From the NCBI GenBank assembly GCA_019925795.1, contig CM034305.1:68312573-68376572 (forward strand): a stretch of DNA of 64,000 nt, in the 5' to 3' direction. The notes under the pieces are model-generated. The model did not search any database and was not told the DNA's origin. It saw only the letters and a list, made by a program, of their open reading frames with translations. Numbering within the stretch: the stretch's first letter is position 1; each line of letters opens with the position of its first letter. Positions 49,201-57,693 of the stretch are shown piece by piece. Made by a program: the position numbers and the translations under genes. The DNA is from Dendrobium chrysotoxum. Taxonomy: Eukaryota; Streptophyta; Magnoliopsida; Asparagales; Orchidaceae.

Positions 49201-52092
49201 TGCTATGTAGAAAGTCAAGCAAGATATGGCATCAAAAGTAACAGTAATTCCTACAACAATAAAATGAATTTTTTTGACAACCAAGAAAGATCATTAAAAA
49301 AGCAGGATTCTAGCGCACTTACCACGACTAACCCACTTGATGAGACATCTGGAACAGTGGGCCATATCAAAGGACCTTGATGGATAAGGAAGACGAAAGA
49401 TAGATAAAACTCCTAGCATTGCAGGGAAACCACGCTCCAGGGCAAATTGTACTTGAGCTTCATGTTGATCTCTTGGTGCAACAGACATTGTCAACACATT
49501 ATAACCCAGTAGTTGGTTACCAAAGCTCGCAACCTGTTTGTAGTAAACTAGTAATTAGAAAAGAAAAAACCAAAGTTATTATGACACTTGATAATATTTG
49601 GAATAAATAGCATATTGTCAAATTTGATGCAAAACATAATCTTAAGTAAATAAAAAGATGAAGCATTGCATAAAATAAACAAAAAGGAGTATTTAGCAAA
49701 CAAAATATATTCATACTATATCAATAGAGAAGTGGCAATCTATATATGTCATGCACACAATCAATTCTAAAATTTTTGAAAGGGGGATAGCTGGCAAACC
49801 TGATACAGTATCTAATTTCTTTTATAATTTTCCTAGTGATTGGGGTACCTAAAAAGGTATACTTGGATTAACCAAGTACTGATGCATACAAGACAAACTA
49901 GGGGTGTAAGTGAGTCAAGTTGACACGTGAGCCAGCTAGAGCTCTGCTTGATAAATGGCTTATGAGCTAAACTCGATAAGCTAATGAGCCAAGTTTGAGC
50001 CAACATTGATCCGAATCGTTAGCTCGCAAGCTAGCTCATTTAATATAAAATATATTAGAATTCAGGAGTTTAAGTATTAAACTATTAAAAATATTTAAAA
50101 ATTATCCAACTTTCTTATATCAAGTGATTATTTAATATTTATCTTCTAATTTCTCAATTTTTTTTATAATTATTATAATAATTACTTTAATCATAATTAT
50201 TTTCTCTCTTTTGCTATAAACAAGCTCACTCATGAGCTTGTGCTCGAACTCGATTAATTAATCAAACTCAAGCTCAAGCTACGGGTAACTCAAGCTCAAC
50301 TCAACTCATTTACACCCCTAAGTAAAAAATTTAGCTAGAGGATCAAGGGGTTTATTGAAAATTAAATTATTATTTGGCTTGAATAAAGTTAGAATTGAAA
50401 TCAACAAGGAGACTTGAGCTAAGTTCAGCTCGGCTCAAACTTAAATTGAGTTAGATCAAGATCGTATCAACTAAGAATTAGATTGAATCAAAATTTATAT
50501 GTACATGTATAAACACATATGTTTATGTGTATATTTATATTTCCATTACTAATTCATTTATGCTATATATATATATATATATATAGTATTAGTGTTTATT
50601 TATAGATTGTCTTCAAAGATTGAAATTCAATGAAAACCAAACAAAATTTTGGCACAAATCAAAATAAATGAGTGAAACCTAGCTTAAACAGTATCAAACT
50701 GAGTCAACCTAAATGCAAGCTTAGCTCATCTATAGAAGGCTTGAATGGCTTTGAGCCAATCTTTAGAGGGGTCAAATCTACACTACAGTGTTGTGCTCAT
50801 GAGTGAGACCCAATCATAAATATTTAACATGCCTTATCATAGCCTTCTTTAACCAAGATTGCACTACAACCACCATTGGCCATGTATAGTCGCTATCATC
50901 ACAAACATCTACAATTTTTATAATCGACATGAATGAACCATCTAACACCGTTGGCTTTGCCTTTCCTAATTGGCCAAAGAGACCTTTTGTACTAAAATCT
51001 CTCAAATTATTTGGAGGTGGACCAAACTTGAACTAATTTTCTACAAATAGCGGATGATGTTCAACAATGCCAAACTGCGTGGTTTTCCCTCCAAGATTTT
51101 CCACATAAAAAATCTTCCTCAACCCCTTCTTTATTTGACAAATTTTGTGTGAGATATCTGAAATAGCTAAGTTGATTCAGATTCACCCTCTTTATCTCTC
51201 TGTCATCTAGAATTTCAGCAAGCAGCATTTTTCAATCCCATAGTTCATGCCACTCGGTTAATCTTCAACATGTCTTAATATATAAGATCATACATTCATT
51301 CATTTCATCCAAATTCATGAAAATAATGATGAAAAGTAAAGAACTCAAAACAGACATGCAGCGCCAGCCGCAAAAAACACTTACTCCACACCCGATGTCT
51401 AGCACCGTACGAATCTCCCCAGTCTTCAACGGCACCACCTTGGAAATGTGCCCCACATACGACTCCACTCCGTGAGGGAAGGAAGTGCCACCCCCAGGAA
51501 AAACAAACTTATCCCCTTCAATTCTAATCCAGTTCTGATCAGCCTTGTGCTCGGTGAGCTTCTTGAAGGGCACATTAGTGAACCAAACGCTGTGACGGCT
51601 CTCTGGCCACGGGATGGGAGCACGGTAGCCACGAGGGCGAGGGACGCGGCAGGGAGGAGAAGGCCGGTCGGTAAGGAAGGGGGGGCAGTGGCGGCCATGG
51701 TGAGAGAAGTGCCTTGTAGGGTAGAGTCGCTCGCGGTTGGGGTCTTGGCATGGGCAGTAGTGAGTGAAGTTTGCGGAGCAGAATGGGATGGAGGGGAGGT
51801 AGGAAGCTGGAAGCGGGATGAGAGAATTGGCGTCGTGACGGGGGAGGAAGTCGAGTTCGGCGGCTAAGGAGGAGGAGGAGGAGGAGAGGTAAGGGAAAGG
51901 GAAAGTGGGGGGAGGAATGGAGCATTGGCGAAGGGAAGGAGGCGAGGAAGATGAGAAAAGGAGAAAGGAGAAGGAGAGATGGTGTATGCCGATGAGGTAG
52001 GATAGGAAGAAGAGGATCGAGGCGAGGAAAGCGAATGCTAGGGTTTTTCCACTTGGGCTTGGGAGCATGGAGGGAAGGCTCGGCCTCGGCAT
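33393..52092 (-). CDS. Putative SAM-dependent methyltransferase of the DUF248 (PMT) family
   Basis: Type II Golgi membrane proteins of this family are linked to methylation of pectic homogalacturonan; that role here is inferred from the family. Exons in transcript order: 51385-52092, 49323-49533, 47387-47684, 45901-46290, 45586-45651 and 33393-33612; 1893 nt, 630 aa. A hydrophobic anchor lies at about 17-35. The luminal part has FTHYCPCQDP, VWFTNVPFKKL and QNWIRIEGDKFVFPGGGTSFP. The SAM motif VLDIGCGVASF spans the exon 1-2 junction (230-240). Then come RPGGYWVLSGPPINWK, NIMDMNAGLGGFAAAL and the C-terminal LLEMDRILRPEGAVIIRD. Intron 5 is 12 kb and filled with nested retroelements. The usual donor of exon 5 appears mutated (CTAAGT at 45573-45568). 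The exon end given here uses an in-frame donor 12 nt upstream (AGCAT|GTACTT), which drops four residues. Whether the gene still works is uncertain. Confidence 0.88.
33955..36645 (+). pseudogene. Copia gag-pol relic, 5' part
   Basis: The gag zinc knuckle reads CDHLAKPRHKKKIC: the second Cys is Leu. The protease motif is DSRAS, where a working copy has a Gly after the Ser. The integrase shows RLGHQNF with a later CETCQ, HSDIWGP and TPQQNGITERKNR. The reverse transcriptase opens with KWVFTVKHKVDGSVERLKAR and KNAFLNGNLKEEVYM. Several in-frame stops interrupt the reading. It ends at the nested insertion at 36646. Confidence 0.85.
37242..37297 (+). repeat. (AG)n microsatellite
   Basis: A purine-only GA tract near the end of the long LTR-like element. 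It accounts for the Arg-Glu and Ser-Leu-rich spurious frames there. Confidence 0.95.
37899..38287. repeat. Five-copy array of CACGCT...AGCGTG hairpins
   Basis: Five dispersed-tandem copies of a core TATACACGCTTTTCTTAGCG followed by TGGTGGG, at 37899, 38012, 38080, 38185 and 38270. Each of the first four forms a perfect 6- or 7-bp stem with a 4- to 6-base loop. The loop and stem vary together (CTTTCG-TAAG, CTTTTCG-TAG), while GGTGGG after the stem is fixed. The fifth copy has mismatches in the stem. Spacing is about 70 to 115 bp. Confidence 0.85.
40155..40640. repeat. Tandem repeat with about 148-bp period
   Basis: GCATGGGCCCCGACGAGCGT starts units at 40155 and 40303. Both continue with TTATTGGTACACACGTGACG, then GTCTAGGGATGCT and a GAACCCGATCCT / GAGCCCGATCCT block with GAGTCGACA. 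A third, partial unit (about 40549-40640) keeps CCCGATCCTCT and GTTGACAAGGTTCAAT. Confidence 0.85.
41708..42830 (+). pseudogene. Copia gag-pol relic, 3' part
   Basis: Resumes the reverse transcriptase after the nested element: CKLLKSLYGLKQSPRAW, then VAVLIVYVDDIILTGNE with an intact YVDD box (about 41880-41930) and LGMEVARSSKGIFISQ. The RNase H part includes SITGYCSFVWGNLVTWRSKK and SSAESELRA, ending ADVLTKALPSSLL. Single-base losses and stops show decay. Confidence 0.88.
42856..43168 (+). repeat. 3' LTR of the Copia element
   Basis: Follows the purine tract, begins TGTTGAATCACG and ends AACAATTTCTTCA. Its last 35 bases match the end of the damaged 5' LTR at 33882-33916. It contains four 35-bp tandem repeats. 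Confidence 0.85.
42901..43040 (+). repeat. Four 35-bp tandem repeats inside the Copia 3' LTR
   Basis: Exactly four units of 35 bp (42901, 42936, 42971 and 43006). Each begins CAGCAAT or TAGTAAT and continues AGGGCT, CAGTTGGAGAT and GTG-G/A. They differ mainly by C-to-T or G-to-A changes. They lie in the U3 side of the LTR, where tandem repeats often act as enhancers. Confidence 0.95.
43169..44095. other. Intron 5 sequence without recognised features
   Basis: AT-rich intronic DNA of the methyltransferase gene, on the far side of the Copia insertion. No exon or element was identified. Confidence 0.6.
44096..44623. mobile_element. 528-bp hAT-type MITE with a GC-rich internal insert
   Basis: The ends are TAGGGGTGTAAAA and, reverse-complemented, TAGAGGTGTCAAAA. 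Outside them lie GTTGTACT (44088-44095) and GTTGTATC (44624-44631), an 8-bp target duplication with two changes. The arms are made of GACACGAC, GGGTTCGGGTC and GGTCAACC words, as in the element at 8217-9105. The middle (about 44245-44470) is abruptly GC-rich and open in two frames, unlike the arms; I do not recognise the peptides. Confidence 0.7.
44632..45585. other. Intron 5 sequence next to exon 5
   Basis: AT-rich; nothing recognised apart from the exon 5 donor region at 45568-45585. Confidence 0.6.
46536..47021 (-). mobile_element. Gypsy solo LTR in methyltransferase intron 3
   Basis: On the minus strand it runs from TGTTAGATCGGCC to TTTCCTATCA. The pentamer CTATC flanks both sides on the plus strand (46531-46535 and 47022-47026). 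Internal blocks (GGACCGGTTCA, CTAGGGTTAGGGTTATCTTG, GAGAGCTGAATCTTCCTCTC, TTTCCTATCA) match the LTRs at 16517, 19214 and 55050. There is no internal coding part, so it is a recombination product of a full element. It is in the same orientation as the host gene. Confidence 0.85.
47910..48682 (+). pseudogene. RTE-clade LINE 3' fragment in methyltransferase intron 2
   Basis: An open stretch of about 170 codons (47982-48497) encodes the C-terminal part of an RTE-type ORF, beyond the reverse-transcriptase palm. It includes SKTKYMECNFS, YFGYLGSIVQSDGEID, VVKPAMLYGAECWPLK, MRMLRWMSRFTLRDRIRNEH and RLRWFGHIKRRPSDDPVRKV. The 3' end carries GCCAACCCCACATAGTGGGA and a (TTG)n tail at 48667-48682, typical of this clade. 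It is severely 5'-truncated, as LINE insertions usually are, and antisense to the host gene. Confidence 0.88.
49899..50320. mobile_element. MITE with TAGGGGTGTAA ends in methyltransferase intron 1
   Basis: The left end TAGGGGTGTAAGTGAGT and the right end, reverse-complemented TAGGGGTGTAAATGAGT, are nearly perfect inverted repeats of 17 bp. The interior has subterminal AGCTCA/GAGCTT words and an AT-rich centre. The flanking octamers (AGACAAAC and AGTAAAAA) match poorly, so the target duplication has decayed or the ends are off by a few bases. Confidence 0.65.
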
Positions 52093-52324
52093 TTCTATTT
52101 CAATTTTCTACAAGATAACGGACTTTCTAATTTCTAGCCATGAAGAGCTTTACTGGGAGGGAGGTTTCCATTCCATTATTTTAAATTTTTTGAAAAATAA
52201 AATTCACTTGAATTTTTTAATATTAATAAAAATTTAACTTTCACATTTTTAACGAGCCTAGCCAATTTAAATTCAGAAGCTCACAAATTAAGTTTATCAA
52301 ACCCCAAGCTGAGCTCAAATTAAA

Positions 52325-52600
52325 GGAAAATTATTAGGTGCGGACACCAGATGTAGAGATACGTCCGGACTCAAATCAAATATTGACACGTGAAGTGGAC
52401 ACGTGGATTTTTTTTACTTTATATATTTAATGTGTCCGCGGAACTTTAAGCCAAAGCGTATCAAAAGCGCAGCAAAAGCGCAGTCAAAGCGTAGTCAAAG
52501 AGCAGTCAAAAAGCACATGAAAAATACAATCCACGTGTCAGCTTTTAAGTGGACATCCGGATGTATCTCTACATCTGGTGTCTGCAACTAATAATTTTCC
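52325..52600. mobile_element. 276-bp Mutator-type MITE with 9-bp target duplication
   Basis: Inverted repeats of about 45 bp at both ends share GGAAAATTATTAG, CACCAGATGTAGAGATAC and TCCGGA. The 9-mer CAAATTAAA lies directly outside both ends (52316-52324 and 52601-52609). A 9-bp duplication with long terminal repeats is the Mutator signature. The centre holds five tandem units of about 11 bp of the type CAAAGCGCAGT. It is about 230 bp upstream of the methyltransferase start codon. Confidence 0.85.
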
Positions 52601-52708
52601 CAAATTAAAACTCTTATATTATACGAGCTTCATTCAATTCAAGCTCATTTTGACGGGACATGTTGGGTCTTGAGCCAGAGTACATATCATCATTCCTAAA
52701 TCATATAA

Positions 52709-52998
52709 GGACATCTCCAACCGAAAATCCCATTTTTCACTCCAAAATACAATGAAACTTAAAAATGCCGTGAGTTATCTCCAATCGAACGCCATTTTGC
52801 GACTTCTGTGAAGGTAACCGTTTTTTACGCATTTCTTCAGCAAATTCTATTGAGACAGAAAAATCGCATATGTGAACAATGTGACGCCAATATTGACGTC
52901 GCACTTTTCACCCGCAAGCAAATAGCTGAAGATTTGACGTTCGGCTGGAGAGACCGAACGACGACATACGCATATTTGACGTTCCATTAGAGATGCCC
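52709..52998. mobile_element. Probable MITE with GGACATCTCCAAC ends
   Basis: The left end GGACATCTCCAACCG and the right end, reverse-complemented GGGCATCTCTAATGG, form imperfect inverted repeats. The interior has paired CCGAAAATCC, CGAACG and ACGCAT words. No convincing target duplication was found. Confidence 0.5.
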
Positions 52999-53672
52999 TA
53001 TGCCATTCGATCTCACTCTATCATTGATTCTATCGATACCTACTTGAGCTCTACTTGAGCTCAAGCTATAGTCCCATCTCAACTCTTCCTATTTCAAATT
53101 TGGACGTGTCTCTCATTAATGATGCCTTTTCCTCAAACTGTTCCGTGATCATTGCTCAGATTCCCCTCTCCTCTTCTTGATATTGATATGAAGTTTGCCT
53201 TCTGTTTTTTGTCAAATCATGCATTATTTTTTTCATATTTGGATTTTATCTAGCTTAGTGAGCTTTATTTACCTATTTATTAAACATAAAAATATTCATA
53301 AAATATCTATTTATAAAACACTAATTTTGATAGTATCTACTTGTATAATGCTCATAGAGAATTTATTTCATTTTAATAAAAAATAACTACTCGATACAAA
53401 TAAACTGAATATGTGTGCTGCTTGAAGCAGTTCAAAGTGATAACTGATAGCAAAGGGTCCATTTCTGCTCATTTTTCTTTAATGTTATTTAAATTTTAAC
53501 ATAAAATAAAATATAAATAATATCTTCAAAATATATTATTTCATTTGGATATAGTGCTAATTATTTTCAAAAAAAAAATACTTAAAATATTTTAAACTTA
53601 CTTCGGGTGTTCTAAAAATAACTCGACTCATTTTTTTAAAAATAAAAAATTAAAATAGTCAAGAAGAAGCTA

Positions 53673-53885
53673 AGGCCTCGTTTGGTTGGCGGCCATTTCT
53701 CCGTTTCAGTTTTCAAAAGTTAAAAATTTTATTATTTTACTGTTTATTTACGGGGCTTTTTCAAAATGCCTTTTACTGTACCTCCATTTTTTTGCCGGTA
53801 CGAGAAGGAAAAAAATCCTGCTTTCTCCGTTGTAAAACTTCCGTTTAAAAACGAAAAGAACGTCGGTTCAACCAAACGAAGCCTA
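53673..53885. mobile_element. Probable short MITE with GGCCTCGTTTGGTT ends
   Basis: The left AGGCCTCGTTTGGTTG and the right reverse-complemented AGGCTTCGTTTGGTTG match over 16 bp with one difference. The interior is AT-rich and has paired CGTTT words. The target duplication is unclear. Confidence 0.55.
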
Positions 53886-54710
53886 AGACACCGATCTCTT
53901 ATTTGTGCTCCTTGACGATCAATCGTCAAAAATAAATTGAGGAATCCCAAAACAAACAAAATGAGAAAGGCGTATCTCTAAAATAATACAGTGCGTTTAC
54001 TGCCCAAATAAAAACAATCACTGCAGATCGACAATTTTAAAAAGTAGAGGATTGTAAATTTTCACTTCTGTTTCCGCTTATAGCATTTGATGAAAGGCAA
54101 TATATTTTGTTAGTCACAGAAAGAATGAAAATCAAACTCCTCATATTATAATTCAGGATGATTGTGTGTGGATGATATCAGTTTGATTCCATTCACCATC
54201 TTCTATGATAAAGAGATCTGCAAGGAACAAAAACTTTGAATATCAAACTCAATAGAGAAATGTACTTTTGATATCAATGGAACTTTGTCCAAAGAAAAGT
54301 ATAAAATATGATAAAAATTCAACATAGAAAAACGTTCTTGATGTCAATGGAACTTTGTCCAAACAAAGGAATAAAATACAATAAAAAAAAAATCAAGCTA
54401 CTGCAACATTGGAGTGAGGAGACCAACTAGGTCTCTCTGTCTCCCACACTCCTCCCTCTAAACTAACTCGAACTCCTCTGTTTGAGGATCTCAAAACGTA
54501 ATAGCAGCGCCTTCAGATTCAAATTGGCAGAAGCCACCTAATCAAACTCTCGGGTTAGCTTGATCAAAACCTATTAGTTACGGGAATGTAAGGTGGATTT
54601 TACTGTTCTAGTTTGGACGTGATTAGCATCTTTCTAATTTGTTTCCTTTAATGTAATACCTGCCTTTTCATACTTAGAATGGAATATCGAGCAGGACTTC
54701 CTCTTTTAGG
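53886..54710. other. AT-rich intergenic DNA with a 70-bp tandem duplication
   Basis: Two units at about 54253-54320 and 54321-54388 share TATCAATGGAACTTTGTCCA (TGTC in the second), AAG-ATAAAATA and ATAAAAA. Nothing else was recognised. Confidence 0.6.
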
Positions 54711-55049
54711 AGGGGCGACCACCTGAGAACTCTAACAATATTTTCTCCTCATGGTTTCTCCTCATGTAATTCCAATATTGGTTGGCACACTCAATGGCAT
54801 AGAAATATTTCCCTTGCTTTCCTTAATGATGCGGAACATCTATGTTCTCTTCTTATTGGTTTTGATCTGAAAGTATCCAAAGGCATACCTATCTCATTGG
54901 CATCTTGCTTTTCCTATTCTGTTAAATCTCTTTAAAATTTTCCCATCGATGGTGGTAATATCTCCTATTGTAATTGTATTTGGAAGTCTATAACTTCCAT
55001 AAAAGTTAATTGAACTAGACATTGTTTCGAGCAAAGTTCCTTACAAATC
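54711..55049 (+). pseudogene. LINE C-terminal fragment
   Basis: The plus strand encodes broken words of the plant LINE C-terminal region: NSNIGWHTQWHRNISLAF, then FSYSVKSL followed by a stop and NFPIDGG, and CIWKSITSIKVN. The F-SVKS--N-L-DGG and IWKS--P-KI patterns precede the zf-RVT domain in plant L1 elements. It stops where the Gypsy LTR begins, suggesting the Gypsy landed in it. Confidence 0.45.
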
Positions 55050-55484
55050 TATCAGATCGTCCCAGGAGGGACCGTCCTACGTATATACTAGACGAAAGCC
55101 TGGTTCGGCCTAGGCTTAGGACGCCCTCCTTGGGGTGGGGTCCACTTGCTATTGAACAGAGAGGAGGGGGCGGGTGAGAGGGAAATTTGAATTAGAAGGG
55201 CTGTTTTGGCATTTTACTTTGATTTGTTTGCTTTTAATAGTTGTTTTCACCCTAGGGTTAGGGTTATGCATATTTTTGGCTGAGATTAGTTTGTGCTTAG
55301 GAATTTGGGGCTCTATTCGCCAGCTAGGTTTTGGGAGAGTTGGATCATCCTCTCCAATTGAAGATCCTTGTATTTTATTGCTTTTATTTCGTAATTTCTA
55401 CAATAAAAGAAATTTGAGGTGTGTTCTTCCAATTTTTGCTTGTGGTTCGCTGTTTTGGATTGAAAGCTCTCATATTTCCTATCA
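55050..55484 (+). repeat. 5' LTR of the Gypsy element
   Basis: Starts TATCAGATCG (aligned to TGTTAGATCG of the solo LTR, so the terminal TG has changed) and ends CTATCA. It shares the blocks GGGCTGTTTTGGCATT, CCTAGGGTTAGGGTTA and CTCCAATTGAAGATC with the other copies. Confidence 0.8.
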
Positions 55485-55513
55485 AATTGGTATTAGAGCA
55501 CTTCTTGGGACCT

Positions 55514-56680
55514 ATGGCGGCGAAGAAGATAGAGGTGTTGGAAGGTGAGATGGAACAACTCAAGGCCGGGATAGAGGAGAGATTTTTCGGAGTGGAAGGA
55601 AGGTTCTCATTCATGGAGAACCGCTTTGATAACCTGGAAGATATGATGAAAAAGTTGATTGAAAGCAATCGAAGGCCTCACCGGTTATTCCTATGGCAGA
55701 ATGGAAGAGGAAGACAGTTCAAGAAGATGATGATGAAGTCGAGAGCGTTTTCCCTCAAGGACAACCCAGAGGGATTCCGATGGGAAGTGCATTGGGGTAT
55801 CTGGAAGAGAGGGCAACAAGAAGAGGGGAACCCTTATGGAGACCACCTAGGTAGGAGGGAAGATGGATCGGAGGTAGCAACGATTGGGCCGAACCATGAG
55901 GTCCAATTTTGTCAAGGGAAGAAGGGAGAGAATCGCACCACCATTACACAGGAGAAACCAACGTAGGAAGAAACTATTGGGGTATGGATGCAAGATCAAG
56001 GAAGTTAAAGATGCCGGTCTTTGAAGAGGAAGATGCTCATAGATGGGTGTACCAAGTGTAGCATTACTTTACTATCAATGGGCTGACGGAAGGGGAAAAA
56101 TTCATGGGGCGGGTCTATGTTTGAAGGGGAAAGCCCAAACTTGATTCCAATAGAGAGAGGCTAGATATATGATCTACTCATGGGAAGAATTTAAAGAGTG
56201 TTTGCTGGAACATTTCCGAGTTATTCGGGAATGAGACCTCCATGAGCAGTTCTATGCCCTAACTTAGAAGGGGACAATTATGGAGTATCAGGAGAAGTTT
56301 GAGCTGCTGTCGGGGAGAATGAGAGGAATCTCTGAGGAAGGACTAGAAGGGAATTTCATGAAGGGACTTTAGGGGGGGGGGGGCATACGAGCAGAACTCA
56401 AAGTACATAGACCAAAAGGGCTGAGAGAGACGATGTAGCTCGCTCAGAGGGTGGAGCAAAAATATTGGATGGAGAATGCCAGCAGAAGCAACATCATGGG
56501 AGGGACCAATAGGAGTACCTGTACGACCCTTGCACCTAGAACCCAGACAGTGTCCTTTCAGAGAGAAACTCCTAGGGAGAAGAGTAGTGGAGTTTGTCCA
56601 GGGGGTAACTTCAAGCGACTTACTGAAGCAGAGGTGTAGGGCAAACGAGCAAAAGGGTTATGCTTCAGATGTGATGAGAG
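55514..56680 (+). pseudogene. Gypsy gag relic (before the hAT insertion)
   Basis: Opens MAAKKIEVLEGEMEQLKAGI with a coiled-coil-like stretch to about residue 55 (MKKLIES). Later frames give SWEEFKECLLEHFRVI, GTIMEYQEKFELLSGRM and GNFMKGL. Stops are common, and a G9 run occurs at 56372-56380. It ends in the zinc-knuckle region at the hAT target site. Confidence 0.8.
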
Positions 56681-56835
56681 CTATGTTGCACCGATACTCC
56701 TCTTTACGAGGCATGCTGTATCAGACACGCGTCGGATACGGATACGCCTCCGATCCGACACGGATACGTGTCGGATGCGGCTTTGCCGTGTCCAATTAAA
56801 ATATTATTTAAATTTGACATGACACACGTATTGGA

Positions 56836-57030
56836 TACGGCTCGGTACCGGAACTCGGTACCAATGCTCGGTACCATGCTCGGTATCAATGCTCGGTACC
56901 GGAACTCGATACCGCTCGATACCATGCTTAGTATCAATGCTCGGTACCGCTCCGTACCTCTCCGCTGGTACCTCTCCGCAGCGTTCGGTACCATGCTCAG
57001 TATCAATGCTCAGTACCGCTCAGTACTGAG
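56836..57030. repeat. Cluster of degenerate CTCGGTACC repeats
   Basis: More than fifteen imperfect copies of CTCGGTACC / CTCGGTATC, spaced 8-16 bp, alternate with CATG and AATG linkers. Because GGTACC is itself palindromic, the block can fold in many ways. It sits just inside the left end of the hAT element. Confidence 0.85.
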
Positions 57031-57194
57031 GGGTATTTAATGGTACCAAACAACACCGAGAAGCTAGAGAAAGGTTTAAAATTACTCTTACAATAAAAAT
57101 TTGAACCCCTCCAGGGGGCAGCACCCCCTTAGACCCCGACATTTCTGCGACATCTCTACACTTTTACTTAAAAAATTTTATATTTCATGCACCC

Positions 57195-57620
57195 ATGCTT
57201 CATATCCTTCATCATCTTCTTCAATTAGAAGTGATAAACAAAGGGCCTTTTCGGATGGAGGGATATGAACCAAAAAGAAAAAAACATGTTGTAGATAGTG
57301 CTTTGGCGAAAGCATTTAATTTACAAATGAGAGAACAACTAGATGGGGAAATAGCTAGAATGTTTTACTCAGCTGGACTTCCTTTTAACCTAGCAAGGAA
57401 TCCACATTACAAGAATGCATTTACCTACGCACATACTCGTTCATCCAATCAATGAAGAGAAATAAAATTACTCCACAACCTTCGGCTTCTCTCAAGGAAA
57501 ACTCCAACTTATATGGAAGGAGACAACAAGATGTGGGATGTTGCTGGAGATGGATTTGAATCTCTTGAGGATATGAGAATATTAGAAATTGATGTATCCG
57601 CGCCGTACCCGTATCCTGTA
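57195..57620 (+). pseudogene. hAT transposase remnant
   Basis: KRKKHVVDSALAKAFN then REQLDGEIARMFYSAGLPFN and LARNPHYKNAF match the start of the DUF659-containing plant hAT transposases. After a stop, MWDVAGDGFESLEDMRILEI resembles the extreme C-terminal tail of the same proteins. The catalytic and dimerisation parts between them are missing, so this is an internally deleted derivative. Confidence 0.75.
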
Positions 57621-57693
57621 TTTTTAAGAATTGACGTGTCCCGTATACGTATCGTGTCGTATCCGTGTCGCCATCCATATCGGTGCAACATAA

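Larger units (their letters stand above)
56681..57693 (+). mobile_element. 1013-bp non-autonomous hAT element nested in gag
   Basis: The ends read CTATGTTGCACCGATA and, reverse-complemented, TTATGTTGCACCGATA. GATGAGAG flanks both sides (56673-56680 and 57694-57701). The gag zinc-knuckle frame resumes after the second copy, which proves insertion. Subterminal parts are rich in GTATCCG / CGGATAC words. The interior holds a cluster of GGTACC-type repeats and a transposase remnant. Confidence 0.9.

Noticed and set aside
51448..51867. 139-codon frame antisense to exon 1 of the methyltransferase
   Set aside because: It is a mirror of the Pro/Ser-rich N-terminal exon and has no independent support.
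57195..57455. Stand-alone 86-aa gene
   Set aside because: It is the DUF659-type part of a hAT transposase inside an element with proven ends.
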